A stretch of 64,000 nt of DNA. It comes from Rhizaria sp. SCN 62-66. Taxonomy: Eukaryota; Rhizaria, unplaced. Where the stretch lies: assembly GCA_001724265.1 (NCBI GenBank), contig MEDY01000187.1:28501-92500 (forward strand), given 5' to 3'. Below, one piece after another: positions 58,901 through 63,904 of the stretch; positions within the stretch are counted from its first letter, which is position 1, and the number at the start of each line of letters is the position of its first letter. A program made the position numbers and the translations under genes. The notes beneath the pieces were generated by a model that ran no database searches, had not been told where the DNA came from, and saw nothing but the letters and a program-made list of their open reading frames with translations.

Positions 58901-61558
58901 ACTAGTACTAGCATTAGAGCTATCAGTAGCCTTAGCGGCGGCGGCCTTCTTGTTCTTCTTGCTCTTGCTCCTGCTCCTGGCAGCGCTCTCCTCGTTCATT
59001 GTGGCGGTCTTGATCGCGAACGCGGCGGCCGCGGTGGTATAGACCGCGGCGAGCACGGCGGGCAGCGTCAGCAGCGCCGACTCGGGCCCTGCGAGTGCGA
59101 GCGCGGCATTGAACCCCGACAGCCGCAGCGGGATCAGCGGCGCGAGCGCGGCCGCGGCGAGCCCCGCCATAGGGCTGGCGTGCGCGTCGGCCGTCGCCGC
59201 TGCGGCGCGCAGCGTCGCGGAGCCCGTGGCGCGCGTGGCGGCGTGCAGCCCGGAAGCCGCGCGCGTGGCGGCCGCGAACGTCTCCACGGCCGCGCTGTCC
59301 GTTGCGAACGGGTGCGGGGCGTGGTTGTACAGCAGCAGCGCGCCGGTAGCAGTAACCACGGTTAGCACGTCCTCGAACAGCCGCGGCGCGGGGTTGAAGC
59401 ACAGATTCAGCACGTGTGTGCTGTGTGGGATGACCGACAGCGACGTCGGCAGCTGCACAGCGCACGAGGCGACGCCGCCGGCCGCCACACTGCTGTTGCC
59501 ACTGCTGCCGTGCGTGAGCAGCGCGTCGGAGCGCGGGTGCGCAAAGGCGTAGGGGAACTTGTGCGGCATCTTAACCATCTGGACAATGTGCGAGTTGGTC
59601 GGCGAGTAGGCAAGCCATAGACCTGAGGGCGCGAGCGTCGAGTGGACGCGGATGGGCACCAGCTGGCTGCTGTTGCTGGCCATGACGCGCGACACCGCGG
59701 CAGCCGAGACGGCGGGACGGGGCGCAAAGAAGTCCAGGAACGGCTCGGGCGAGAGGTAGCTGGGCATGACCCACTGCGGGACCAGACATGACTCGTACGC
59801 CACGAAGGCGGCGATAGTCGAGCCGGAGACTGCGATGAGCAGCGGCGCGATGACCGCGCGCGCGGGGACGTCGGCCAGCGTGGCGATGCCCGGCGGCAGG
59901 GCGGTAAGCCGCGACAGCACCGCGGCGGCCGCGGAGGCGGTGCCAGCGGCAGCGGCGGCGACAGTGGCGTCCGCGGCCGCAGAGTCGGCGCCGGCCGCGA
60001 GCATGGCCTTACGGATCAGGTCGAGCACGCACGATGGCACGAGCTCGCTGCTGCTGCTGTTTGTCGAGTCAGCGGCGGAAGAAAAGGACGACGACGACGA
60101 CGCGAGCGGCGAGCTGAGCGCGGTGGCGAGGTGGTGAACCTGCGAGAGCAGGCGCAGTTTGGCCAGCGCGCGCAGCGAGCGCGGCACACGCACGTGCGCC
60201 ATGTGCCAGTGCAGCGCCACGACGGCCGATGGCGGCGCGGGGCGCGATTCGTGCGGGGCAACAGCGGTCGACGCACTCGCACTGCTGTCTGAAACTGAGC
60301 TCTGACTGCTGCTGGAGCTGTTGCCGACGCTGGAGGCGTGCTTGGTGGCGAGAGCGAGGTCGATCGAGGGCATTTGCGCCGCGGACAGCACCTGCCAGGA
60401 CCAGGAGTATGCCAAATAGGGTCGAATGTGGCTCACGTCGTGGCTGCCGCTCTCGGCCGCGGCCGTAGACCGCGCGCACGAGGGCGCGTACTGGTCCGAG
60501 CTGGCCGTGTTGAGTCCCGCGCAGGCGGGGTCGGCGCCGAACGGGGCGCGGGGCAGCGCCGAATCGAAGCGCGGGCCCGTCGCCGAGGAGCTGGTAATGT
60601 AGCGGGTCGGCGCCTGGGTGTCGGTCAGGATCGAGCAGAGGTCGGACGCATCCGAGGACGAGGACGAAGATGACGACGCAGAGGAGGAACCAGGGCCTGA
60701 GGCCGAGGCGGAGGCGGCAGCGGCGGCGGAGGCAGTCGCGGAAGTCAGCTGCGTGTGCGTGAGCCGCATTGTGACAAGAAACGGCCCGCAGGCGACCGAC
60801 ACGAGGCACTGCGTGGCGCCGGTGCCGGTGACGAACGCGGCGGACACGGCGGTGGAGGCGTCGCCGGGGGCCGGGCCGAGCGCGGACGAGGGCGCAGGGA
60901 TGTAAGAGTCAAACACGGAGATGGCCGTAATAGCGGGGCACTTAAACTCCGCGGTCTGGTCCTCTTGCGCGGCCGCGGCGGCGCCGGTGGTGCCAGGACA
61001 CTGAAAGCCCGCGCCGGGGACGTCACCGACGGCCGAGGCGGCGGCGAGCGCGGCGACGGTGTCGGCGACGTCGACGACTGTGAGCATTGCGAGCCGGTGG
61101 TCCAGCAACTGGATCGTGGTGCCCGTGGCCGTGACCCAGTACACCTGCTTGTCGCAGGCGTAGACGAAGGACTGAGTGAGCGACGGCGAGGCCACTGGGT
61201 GTGACAGCGGCGCCAAGAGTCCGACGTCCGCCGTCGCGGCGTGGGTCGCCGTGAACGCGGTCTTGTGATGCAGCGCAAGCTGCTGCAGTGGGGGCAGCGC
61301 GGTGAGGTTCGACAGGGCGAGCGCAGAGTCGGAGATGCCCCCGGCGGCGGCCGCGGCGGCGCCAGGACGCGAGGGAGGGGCCCCGGACCCGTCCTTGCCG
61401 CCACCGCTGCCACCAGCGGCGCCGACGCCTGCGGAGGACGAGGACGCGAGAGGGGGCTTGCTAGAAGAAGCAGAGCCACTGGCGGCGCCGCCGGACATGC
61501 GTGCAAAGGACATCAGCGCCTGGTCATGGCTGATGATGTTGCGCTGGGTGCGGCTCAT
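34964..61558 (-). CDS. DMXL: Rabconnectin-3 / DMXL / Rav1-like V-ATPase assembly factor, giant single-exon gene
   Basis: One uninterrupted frame from ATG (61558-61556, MSRTQRNIISHDQ) to TAA (34966-34964) encodes 8864 residues. The frame extends 8 codons upstream only to a GTG, so the ATG is preferred. The diagnostic Rav1 C-terminal domain lies at about 4633-4780: DCLLWYLALGKKDTLLGLM, FFCNDFTQDMFREKAMANAF, NALAKQKYHVAAAFFLLAGAP and NDNDWQLGLLVAKL. The last 1360 residues match the DMXL C-terminal WD40 repeats (VTALASHPTLPLYVSANLHN, LTFDPTGTYIAAL, VSYSPTLKALLAGDNYGNM) and end in GDGSMRALGSLDP, like human GADGTLKTRVLP. Rabconnectin-3/RAVE promotes reassembly of V1 with Vo on endomembranes. Human DMXL2 is about 3036 residues and yeast Rav1 1357. 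The excess here is Ala/Ser/Thr-rich insertion, with a His8 tract near 5722 and three acidic SMLDS motifs near 3937-4020. Confidence 0.9.
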   Translation of the reverse strand: MSRTQRNIISHDQALMSFARMSGGAASGSASSSKPPLASSSSAGVGAAGGSGGGKDGSGAPPSRPGAAAAAAGGISDSALALSNLTALPPLQQLALHHKTAFTATHAATADVGLLAPLSHPVASPSLTQSFVYACDKQVYWVTATGTTIQLLDHRLAMLTVVDVADTVAALAAASAVGDVPGAGFQCPGTTGAAAAAQEDQTAEFKCPAITAISVFDSYIPAPSSALGPAPGDASTAVSAAFVTGTGATQCLVSVACGPFLVTMRLTHTQLTSATASAAAAASASASGPGSSSASSSSSSSSDASDLCSILTDTQAPTRYITSSSATGPRFDSALPRAPFGADPACAGLNTASSDQYAPSCARSTAAAESGSHDVSHIRPYLAYSWSWQVLSAAQMPSIDLALATKHASSVGNSSSSSQSSVSDSSASASTAVAPHESRPAPPSAVVALHWHMAHVRVPRSLRALAKLRLLSQVHHLATALSSPLASSSSSFSSAADSTNSSSSELVPSCVLDLIRKAMLAAGADSAAADATVAAAAAGTASAAAAVLSRLTALPPGIATLADVPARAVIAPLLIAVSGSTIAAFVAYESCLVPQWVMPSYLSPEPFLDFFAPRPAVSAAAVSRVMASNSSQLVPIRVHSTLAPSGLWLAYSPTNSHIVQMVKMPHKFPYAFAHPRSDALLTHGSSGNSSVAAGGVASCAVQLPTSLSVIPHSTHVLNLCFNPAPRLFEDVLTVVTATGALLLYNHAPHPFATDSAAVETFAAATRAASGLHAATRATGSATLRAAAATADAHASPMAGLAAAALAPLIPLRLSGFNAALALAGPESALLTLPAVLAAVYTTAAAAFAIKTATMNEESAARSRSKSKKNKKAAAAKATDSSNASTSASASGCASTCPQPRVPMVITARMLENHTALLSRLVPASPWSCTLRQFAPRDATAVTAAASATTGGPTAVAGGPAMPASMHADAATPSAPGAPAPPMSISPSAELATAPDDLTAGSAAAVAALVTTGQRAALLAAFTRLSAVAAAGGDVAAAAENALESVLIPARVAVSAAVEFFPSSRNGISAVAAGSETSATPLWAAAAAGHAAATAVEYPYPTAAPINTRLPRRTPAESAAEASAGTGFLAAWATGQPWRSLLPDAPAATTAAAAALSAAASAAIGTTDFTRGAAAAIFASPRFTSAGWVEDVVPCDRDTFNLAMGLFPLLPRMSPHADAVTATAQANNVLRRARNADPNSSGALPGSAAAVAAAASAAASAPGLRAGRAQLTPQQQAVEDAVGAAKRWGVTRLGVQDAPQMHAPLGAGSARAPPFGYHLGDSLLIADVYKTGTLFCSSGAFVSAMTPIPLTKWRQAVRSGAAVLSTWRTSVQHNTIDNNVGADGNPAGAAAAASARAPAAVSADALSGSSASSGSATTATATLRERLRASVALGVPSLDRRDANLLCAHGITGSHIASYGRMLAASGAVLESSAHRRGGGTAARGAVPVETLVAATLPYVSNGTGVPSLLDATLPALVTLLSLLTSAQGAVAERSAAAAAAEMEAVAAQDSFGYASPRSTDTYGFSSSGLVSTAPRANDLVSKAGKVWTYLTAALSPELLTLAVATAAGAPSATLSCFARSASYVFTAALALPAAASFLQPTVAATSGSRASFHPLGPDAVAVRLRLLTALAASPLAAGSGFAVAMRSQLTARSLAAAPFESARPFTGLASVATAAAAAASTPLPLSPVTVTTVAATGPVEFANGAAAGADACAVFAYYDDSPRSLAEVVRVLRRTARIGTAPLVTVPHQPAANATQSTGAAADVAKATRAIESFSEWCSVPVAATASTGPSAARGSNLLLVAHLLTAHPSHPVSRLLVADSRGALACYYVSDLGSHAPQAVLLATFGRSFPASLPATVRAFATPLPAAGTANAVSVAPTGTITDSFLPAVGRPTPQWYAARAAAASDPASASAPLVGSADVATVAPSYAATMGLLNPDGSLIIPSMPAPAPGPTRAGASAAARFTFDSALPASLQAPPPVPRSGNASPAPGAAGPGSGATPVVQTISPPACTAALSNLPLALMSPELRQRTAVPYMLRVYLACAQSGLLHEYLCRQNHENGEWSVEGQWAACVGGAAPQDMESVLSVGGLTSAHSETASAITLLIDNHDSDNDECGDDDDAAAATTDPDSNGSASVTSNSDADSDTDTDDDDECVSETSSALPELPSEAAYETSVATLSTALHNTHSQAPVPHPSLPLSAIIDARGEISVYSHITGSFDSGSASNAGSATWEGDVASASATNSAMASDLGIFAPLAPVINAYASTAAESVGGAAGVLLATAAAAAAAGAAPACAGLADAPTMQLHSQVILPQRQNSHSAAAAGLEPRYTSVAWAPACEGSDLTLFAVGFIAPPTRNRRKNARKFCRRRNCSAKVKPQSTTKSTAAANSSTAAALADCSLFSTKEDLLPGVSTAARDTALLASLYRASAATVGPASASPSWRQRADAVVMGPPMLALPQANARRGCCDCSDARTDSDAALWLVDTFAFTSSGAGGNRWYRSGRIILPEVAGMLPPAVALALTRAARAADAAGGDATGTAACESMGGLLAPPSVVIIPGAHPVASLPGALAAQTAVDAAVADREAQAAAAIASRNVTKLPQQLQQQKQHQNATSVAEIDSIAQAPTFDTASTGSDAESECSNGDGERSESDGVDGHRPLAADTLTTVERSHDWLIVTIADTVFTYCVPSRVMPPPTEVPAAQASRAASVGSVPTYVSAVTLDAETGMLNALVPAANAPAAPWHAPCRAAFATASAENSVGDDDDSSTPLPAAASVVCASSSRSRGVDAFDEWAAENFWSDVVLLRVDHVPLSERDSCIAVRSSNVSAACNAGAAGATLFPSNVILDSADSTSGGKGSVAYDEDDDGDDVTNIDANAAAVALMLEAYSRVDTTTFVKVLPFSQAAGVAASPFAPSSHSGILIFFGSLTGRVVLLELPIHDPRAPASLLSGFHTHAPSLASAALAPVVDLQASDPLTVVARTANGVVSVWEADVAFVGSDALSAASDAAGGRRARKSAAARLMALPGATLGYRREVILRARPPVAALPLLRSSATANDLATAATPAAGFNPMSFATGSLSADAASAAATCVVREDGAMGAVQLSSVAAEAVLASLMWMLHGGAAPLQPSDEDTTVSLAATVKFLSQSHKLKPTSAPTTSSSSASSASGLRIDTSVAEDDVSFVSPLSSTTAAIGNKNAKLEDIGGISAHDVSIRSLARAHAVTEGISERHSAARLTLASLPPFTVIESFSVLIDVADGTLRIALPSALPGCIDIHSPAGTYAPMSANSGASSTASAAAASSSGGSGAGSTGAGGDMASVASLRLGRGLVVSEAAMYLATVPPRVRVEHAPALHPDLLALFPPGLEAVAAHTTTAAKAAVAAAVAAGAQQREQAHNKGVFVPARSVVATARNALSLVVNSLVATTATMSVTARSRTRGGAPTATTSPDVLSRWLRLGLTTMDARDLESLLSPRWQHDHSVPLAPPGFAVRGLVSTFPAQVLVWHTNPPSATPTAAASLAYTRRPRDPLRAARLVSTSAIILPAPNARLPPSVSFSLSVSAPLLALAALQPVLAAALTALQPAAAASSRGGATPSGSSSMMAFANLGRTGFASRPGASSGATPSRYGAPSSSSSATASASVSPLPHLLPLLRALPTSVALSATSSVAAACSYALVLNAAAAAQPTATHALPALPFYHPLMLIEDLRAGHIVRVRNVLAHLLKELLCATGLAGASIAHKDAEADAAAAAAAAADAARAPTFSVASLREGNNAAASAPRLQRIPPPVLKKFTRASKLGLPAFAALLPPPLPAASAISSGAALSAAGSSDGGAVLAEQLASAGVDMESLKQMVRRQVAVEREAKELRLLNQAAAANRAAAEAAAAAEKAKKASGPAAAAAAAKPKKVKSMLDSSSDDDDDDSGINMNNTAAPAAKSTAPSQPKVRSMLDSSSEDDEAPAPAPAPVATPAAKPKPAVAAAPRVRSMLDSDSSSGEEEPQPAAKPAAAAPAASTGGALAESDSDDDSNPFGINMDSSSSRRPAASASGSGAFGSSASSASAAPFGTNSGVAVAASGARTVFKLRPPQRHLAPLPWTLQHAQELAYILTGHSITGATGPGAAPKAPSHEGVATAVPYMPTVNRGSMLTSTVHLPFLTGDEVRAVIALAYAAASLDVVFTQDSLLDDLGVRFSALAHASAFAMIETVKARLALEADSKAALIAATLDASARENELSAASPSAAIAAANSIAIQNATAEARIVSLSELMDCGPASSVALLSAVPLRATSDSSSRANASAAAAAAVPVSVGSGVLSVLGNLPGNKISVAPGATPSSTATSEFGTPGFGSMLSPSALASPTGTTRRVRRLTPFAAVPFMGGTLASPVTVLAPTLINNAGADTSSNVEITNDVPPLPLVLSTTSHGTAAVTAQLPLVAGTASASGVTSSSGGSSGGGALSISATSPVQALAAQISAASSRPLTTLLQPLMAVIAAGLHSQTRVATIATVLGTLRSLVQSAEAQETLASAAAGSQVVRPDGTVTGPMHKTPQTLPPAATPFACLAHAMATSAGGGVSGLVGGVGTSNFGAPSTTAASEILPVMASLPPSIANWATFRLLGLGYLLLHPRTPVAEARAVVERIAAAQQARTRSVNDCLLWYLALGKKDTLLGLMRRDPTMGKAYQFFCNDFTQDMFREKAMANAFNALAKQKYHVAAAFFLLAGAPDQAARVLYRNDNDWQLGLLVAKLVDPLSTTPAIALQEEAVAQAKRAAAAAAAGASGVRARMLPENESLGDANVIARGLFARILRFDVLPQAHQQQDRWFAHVALTLLDNAPAAAAALLPYSPRSARVALSGVADGDCAAAGSNANASSSRRATKSATAAAPGAMLWRTADGVSVDGTLAVWSVPWLDSLSPPCPLFFPSYSTLDPAAASLLDAMLAANVLTVGAVAALGHAIGSVALPVELSDYASQELRKKTVDALIVAGMNITDTSASAHTRAPKAATSASVAAGAAGRVNVLHRAASVTVVTVAPTGFPELVPEPCPITSTVSFPAVRGARTPAAATAAAAAASVPLRAHHVVVVPFSHLVALAASLPLTTATAAAATVLRFSSCLSAGLYQRQGLALSALDVLTRVAAAGPLRIAAAARAEREVRSMSLDMAPESDSSSGSDNDSDGENVFNAAGAGAGYYSNVNPGSSNSVAKFTAFASPAQNRTSSGTSNNMGLGWGSPVLSRDATTNCDAALNGNPGVSARASSCAAASRLPGLAQPVFVARIVQSLLTASAGFRQSAAMLDTTPRGANSSSNGGTSPSPGTSSPGPLTAASSVGRVALSSPSSPAAAGIGVIGGSSVPVVMDEAAAWNASLVCGLLDADTTHDLLHLARIAHTSPFKLIASLSSALLVRASLRPLVSLHLNAQRSFIPLLTLEASMAADLTSSPTLIGGRSNPNVIASAFATQAGSGGVLSNGTDHHTPRSSKLGRISSTASMGGDGTHSPALRGTSSPAACAMTAAAARNVLSSWDPRRRTYPYTLLMSLPLPGHISPHTFGPQFAFSLLRHDAEDLTALLRTRSLGQLLHRPRYWSQLYSMVNRCGQWSEVLFAPEQMSATADPAGNFSDLTLPSTLNQQQQSGSVAAPGALDPLGPLRSVMTLVRVGTPFPQALELILNPCTANAATAPGAAEGSSRNNCYLSVRLPCTTGTHNHHHHHHHAGQTHNASAHSSRGAPKLVHSASMAFGAAAAGGATVGAGSLLTKAGSIAIPSAGPAPTAPSPRNSTADNTFNTNARAPAVNRTTRADSLSMTLPPAAAAAAAIAAAGGANSGTGAIRGSASATAQASGEAEVAYLQQYFAAQFQHQRQQQAGQAAGPALSQSSFLLERTHKSGRMLLPLLLCFSEVAQTLWAIASGHMSALNSLLAAGIPAALLKLPMPTIEEADLLAVGAHATHGGVKTRAAAAQASAPGRVSSGFSGGTRGGANSAAPGAGGYERYPRHMPSHPSPLVAAALADPSAAALAFGWHTLASDMFVLTALRELLSKITAMYGGVGVYSPQRVFSSSLILGDFAVNATVSAPLRTSPASGAAGANPADACCQALNVNLPLLHTSSLRAVRDSTARLTSALTRNLRVALDRLTTQIHTDARALANRTMLEKALFESHALPPIVVPTGSNGTYGGALASPEQLAAAYAQVTAGPRVDATLMSAASTAAASAGSGARNGGVSGANGLLACAVEGARVALLREAARGLGLMMLFAPSLTKVAESVTTKLVTARITAKPADSTRLYVASPTPGANNTADADSDGDEVDASLNTTGSRSARELKAHIIGGMLSVAGVALRLSSSASASLFAQAASDESQSTAAAAAAARKRLGLSANAGPSASAASQLVSLPWLVPPLQPSPLGVVLQPRPSARASAFIAVGAVAVGALAALPRVVLCGIGSRRAAIGTIQRAREQERAVAIHVATLHASIIANTALSAVSSKPSSVATIALAPPTAAAVVGATGAAATAATVVSSFVLSSISTALAHGTGSVGKGGVRAHGRELHCNEFDNGATLVTAACAAASSPAASGSEAGQSASQLLTSSASITMAPNQDPAESILLVPSAPTYTPSSGSSGGNSSSGNNSLTPGNLRSPTASTSRHYSYNSGAHDSDSDDEDGDANARGGYVMPFPVFALMESLLWPPLPVSDATALWARWGMYQRLLPYVSDVMAAVGCRKPEIPRLLVDTNIGTLLDPAAAAAAAGAANSSTSPSPGPDSSARRGRYGASGAQAQVPATRLRRCAFVPPLRLCRPASSWVVAVPDSSALARRAAALAGIAAFPALASLSMLARAAAAPSPVTRLTVGPAVAVAVDEDCGAAGADVGVLLQREVELAIAMAVAPDVMASHTARNAVTSKMMVANTMLERSLSEANADAVTEDQMSTDRAGSVSAVAQSLTSSRSRDAVLRGIAGAISRSPLAFAPLSVEERYASSAPTVDVFGPVTVYAATTGGRSVSDPLSALMATRSGASNSLWSLSADDTAPPATGVAFNSADPSFAVVATAAGLKEINLSGILGMRALISRRAALSRSLGPLAAAVHTADPFYADVSTLEDDGISALSCASTTKIVDIARARRGLPPLNGAQPSGTPGNNAYNSRDSAAATAQQTDFLETLVSSPSDWVLAPMSEAAWLLSLTFLAHRERWLGACVRGLSVTAQGVIARTGAFGGTTATVPAFAGSRAFSEDTLSRALSIDTVSQPAANALARSARAYVCALATALRLSSAQTAAVVAAAATAASKSRFARIRYSMATSSLRSVSLVSAGARAGIYDGHGSLASLLQPYLAVAATHMGRKYSDVVFPSFARLQMHAAAADAAHVAEMESMAIAITPATDGFGRPVNASTSASTQLQHSRSALAVPSSAAATGPSANSNALSPTQLTTVASTGSRLPSTAGGSSISDATANVPGANATVTGTAPLPSPSAAPALSTAAASALVAAAVADPSLSAWPRTNQWSRQLRVKAVTALASHPTLPLYVSANLHNQILLWHFFSPIPIAALVFVAAPHTGPASIDAGAQANLQAHAGALAAAAGLAPELALATAMPPAPAVPTAPAQPKTRGWGSFFSGILPSASNSKKSSSSSSSSSGSGSGAGGSSGGSGSASANGSSGPRAPINQCNTCGGGAELCLCALDVRCLHRAQPGRHRTAASAPVGAGAGVAGTIPTPGSGGVAMADRIVDLTFDPTGTYIAALTRRGYTAVWALSPATLDAAASFAPVHGTDPATAAAAAAAMSNGIGGGLSTTVAALAQPPCSQCAAQIHASSMQGGKTPQAPSPAVIAAAAPVPVLPARFLWRSLARRGTVIRFVPASSASAAVVAAAAAASATGASSHGATITAAAGGLVLATAGMGSLAPVSTVPGSAASRMASPHAANLVLWDLSPCLSTAAVAIAAADFVPRRLSSFTVFSEAVSTRATSMRAAVRGGLSPSVITQVSVAQAVALGAAVVAAETKTNPAALAAFAAGPSAGPDAAAAADASSSERASLTSVSVSASFSPALSLCTGIAAPASSRDIVPPATLVSATMSPAAAASAVALSAAANPVSTLAAAQGYVPAAPVQALLASVGAKPVQLALSISGATVVTAATTLAPQSGSASGTAAAAAAAAATALSGAGLPPPLPVILPVVTSIECLDGLGWIVCGGGLITVGDGVVLGPGGALSVLGASNSTSASSTAAAIAAGSAVSPYVAAPPSSASAAAFAAGNSGISPSAAAEAFLPFALDSVDSDDSFPWHAFDDPLHQNQSGAGASGAHSSALLAILDVRANVVRQRIDLTNEAAVISTAAAVPASQSAAGAWVVPSSLLGGGAVSQAASPSLAAALRLLATHAVLAPAPLGVATTAAMQRSAASPESPLPPGAIPAGGNGPQALVRGSGTTSAGQVAALRERGAASAAAATAAGLEPAHVGIVRSLHLYLSSLPVPVPQMQALPPLAQLASFVFPHTAVKTAEAPAGGFVSADVAVTAAPRQVHLLGLAPPAAVRAASAAAAAAAGGSAASAGVLLSAPAGQRHGRSIVTSVSYSPTLKALLAGDNYGNMFVMSIADSLVVAPAAAATGADIAPTAAVLATYGYADANDDGLDGSDSDDEDTLLQDRGVHAHCNAGVRRPPRRAACPVLSRRTLALALNMSSVHQAQAAAVAAVRAADLQDLQQPQQRNKSSGSSGGDGANAAQNTTSTSSTRAATAAALLSVQTVVDAALAGANGGDDDDECVSMALYLANSGVAIGPGLRLQHVYTHATAAVSSLADGPAAGKDASKESSSSATRKDASGVTGLAALLAAHAAGGGFPLGVKQVVCANAANGAISVLVVCGDGSMRALGSLDPAAE
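44371..44398 (-). repeat. Poly-His tract in rabconnectin-3
   Basis: CAC/CAT codons give THN followed by eight His at about residues 5721-5730. It lies within a low-complexity linker rather than a recognised domain. Confidence 0.75.
49485..49756 (-). repeat. Three acidic (K/R)V(K/R)SMLDS modules in rabconnectin-3
   Basis: Three copies of a short module lie at about residues 3937, 3973 and 4011: KVKSMLDSSSDDDDDD, KVRSMLDSSSEDDE and RVRSMLDSDSSSGEEE. Each is followed by a Pro/Ala/Lys-rich spacer, and GINM occurs after the first copy and again just past the third. The block follows an Ala/Glu/Lys-rich helix of coiled-coil type. The Ser-Asp/Glu pattern fits casein-kinase-2 sites (inference). Confidence 0.8.
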
Positions 61559-63904
61559 GGCGGACACAGCGGGTGAAGACACGCGAGAAGGCTAGCTTAA
61601 ACAAGGAAGGGAAAATACAGCTAGGGAACTCTGAAAGGGGACTATAAGTGGTAGAAGAGGGTTTAAAAGTAGAATCTGTGAGCGATGGGTGTCATCCGGT
61701 CCTTGATGGGCGCATGGGTCCATGGGAAAACTCAGATATCGAATCATGGGAATGCCCGAGGGTGACGAGGTCAACTTCTGAAAAATCAAGATACAGAGTC
61801 AGACATAACGCATAATAGGGGTATGATAGCGCAGTATGGCGGATCTTTGTGTTTGATGTCTTGATAAATCATTGAATAAGTGATACAGAAACCATACAGG
61901 TCGCTAGGTGCAATTAAGGCGCAGCAAGGATGGGGGTCATTTGAGATCCGACTCCGGCAGATTTGAGCTGAGTTAGGGAGACCGAAGACGGTAGAAATAG
62001 ACCTTCTAAATGAACAAGCTGGTACGTTTCGTTATGGAAAAAATAAACAAAAGCATCGCATGCGTGTCTGACCGCGGTGCTCTGGGGATAATTGTCTTTA
62101 AGAGAGTCTCGCTCGGACCAGATCAACCGCTGCCACAAACGAGCCACGCAACTAGGTCAACTCATAAAACACACTGTGATCGTAATGATAATCAATTTCC
62201 TTGCAATACACTGCAGTGGATTCTGGATGGTCACTTTATTGCTTTGTTGGCTACATTTGTTTAAGACTTAAAAATAACTGTTAATACGTTCATTAATGCC
62301 AATTTTACGGCAATCGTCACTTCATTGTTCAGTCACTATTACACTTGATAAGACAGTGCATCAATGTAATTATCGATTTCATAAAATAACGCGCGCACAT
62401 GATTGATATATCCGGTATTAAATAAAACTATTAAAGATCTACGACAAGGGTGATGAAACAAGCGAAGTATAGCTCTTAAGAGGTATCGTATCTTAGTTTG
62501 CAGGGATGTTTCTCATTCATATTACACGCAACTATTCTGGTTTAATTGTGACACATGAATATACAGTAATAAATCATGGCTCATCTACAGCACTGCGTGT
62601 AGAAAAGCTGCACGTTGAATCTTAGAATTGATGTTGCACTGCACAGAAGCTATGTGAAGTAAATCGTTCGGTCACTTGCGAAGGTGTAGCAGGGTGGCAT
62701 GTCCGAGTTCTGCCAAGGTTTTATTGCGGGAACTTAGCGGTATGTCTATATAGCATACGTTTGATGCGTGTACATTATAATAAGCAAACAATTGTGTATG
62801 GTGCACCGTTTGTTTCACGCTATCTTTAAAAGAAAACCAATGTCTTCGCGGGTCCTGTTGGTGTAACCGAACTAGAAGCTGAATATAACTATGAAATTCA
62901 TATAGATCAAGAAATAATGCAACATGCAATGGTATAATTATAATTAACAACGAATTAATTGAAATATATATGCGCTTGTTTAATCTGTGATGCACTGGCT
63001 CTGTGATGCAATGTCAGAATGTCTTGGCGTGCACTTATGGCTTGACGTGTGTTCGTTGGCGCTTGATCTGTTAGATAAGGCGTAGTATAATGTTTCTCTT
63101 ATGGACCAGTCATAATATCATGCGGCGATGCGTATACCCGTTCATTTCTTGTATCCAGTCGCCATTAGGCTCACTTTGATACAATTTTGAAGCACTTCGT
63201 CGCAAATCCGAAAAAATAATATCAGACATGATTTCACATCAATATATAGCATATTTAGTTTTAAAAATGCAAGAATTTGATATATAATCATAATTTACGA
63301 GTGAAAACACTCGTTTTCTTTTCAGTCAACGTGTTTATAGGAGCGAAATCTGATCAAAATAGGTTTCTGCAACAAATGTTAAGCCGTTGTTCTCGAACTC
63401 CAGAGATTCGCGAAGATTTTTGTGCAGAATCGGCCTCCAATTGGGAACTTTTGTTTCTATTAATAAGCATTAAAGTTGCACTAACCAACACTAGATGAAT
63501 ACGAATCAATGTTTTCTACATCAAAACAACATTCATTATTTCTTTGGGACGATGTATCCTCCAGGATTGTTGCCCGAAAAGAAGATGGTCAATCGGCTCG
63601 GGATGAATGGGACCCCCATATCCTCTCAACCTCGATTGACACACACAATCTCCTCTAAACAGCATTTTTATATTTGGGGTTTAGCCGTTGTGGCTTAATC
63701 AAGCTCCATTCTTGATGAATCGCTCTATCTTGCTTTTGTCACGCTGTTCTATTCACTCTCGTCCTTGACTTGACCCGAGAGCCCGATCCCCCACGTGCTT
63801 GTCACTTCGCTCTTCCGACGCATAGTAGCTCACTTTAACTTTCTCCATATGTTGTTCTTATTCACCTTCTTTCCTCACTCTGCAACTCATAGCTTTCTAT
63901 CAGA
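61559..63904. promoter_or_regulatory. 2.3-kb AT-rich divergent region between rabconnectin-3 and HSP70
   Basis: The longest non-coding stretch in the window. It separates divergent ATGs at 61558 and 63905. Short frames (for example 62672-62995 minus and 63277-63498 plus) are AT-biased in codon use, unlike every real gene here, and have no recognisable motifs. The right-hand 500 bases hold heat-shock-element-like sites. No tRNA or other RNA gene was recognised. Confidence 0.55.
63390..63419 (+). promoter_or_regulatory. Heat-shock-element cluster upstream of HSP70
   Basis: TTCTCGAA at 63390-63397 and TTCGCGAA at 63407-63414 each fit the inverted TTCnnGAA core bound by heat-shock factor. The second is followed at +2 spacing by TTT, a one-mismatch third unit. 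They sit about 490-515 bases before the HSP70 ATG. A TATA-like TATATTT is near 63669-63675. Consistent with heat-inducible transcription. Confidence 0.6.

Noticed and set aside
61559-61582. GTG-initiated extension of rabconnectin-3
   Set aside because: The ATG at 61558 is the first AUG in frame. The extra 8 residues have no support.
62672-62995. 107-codon minus-strand ORF in the large AT-rich spacer
   Set aside because: Codon use is AT-biased, unlike all real genes here. No homology recognised, and there are stops nearby in all frames.
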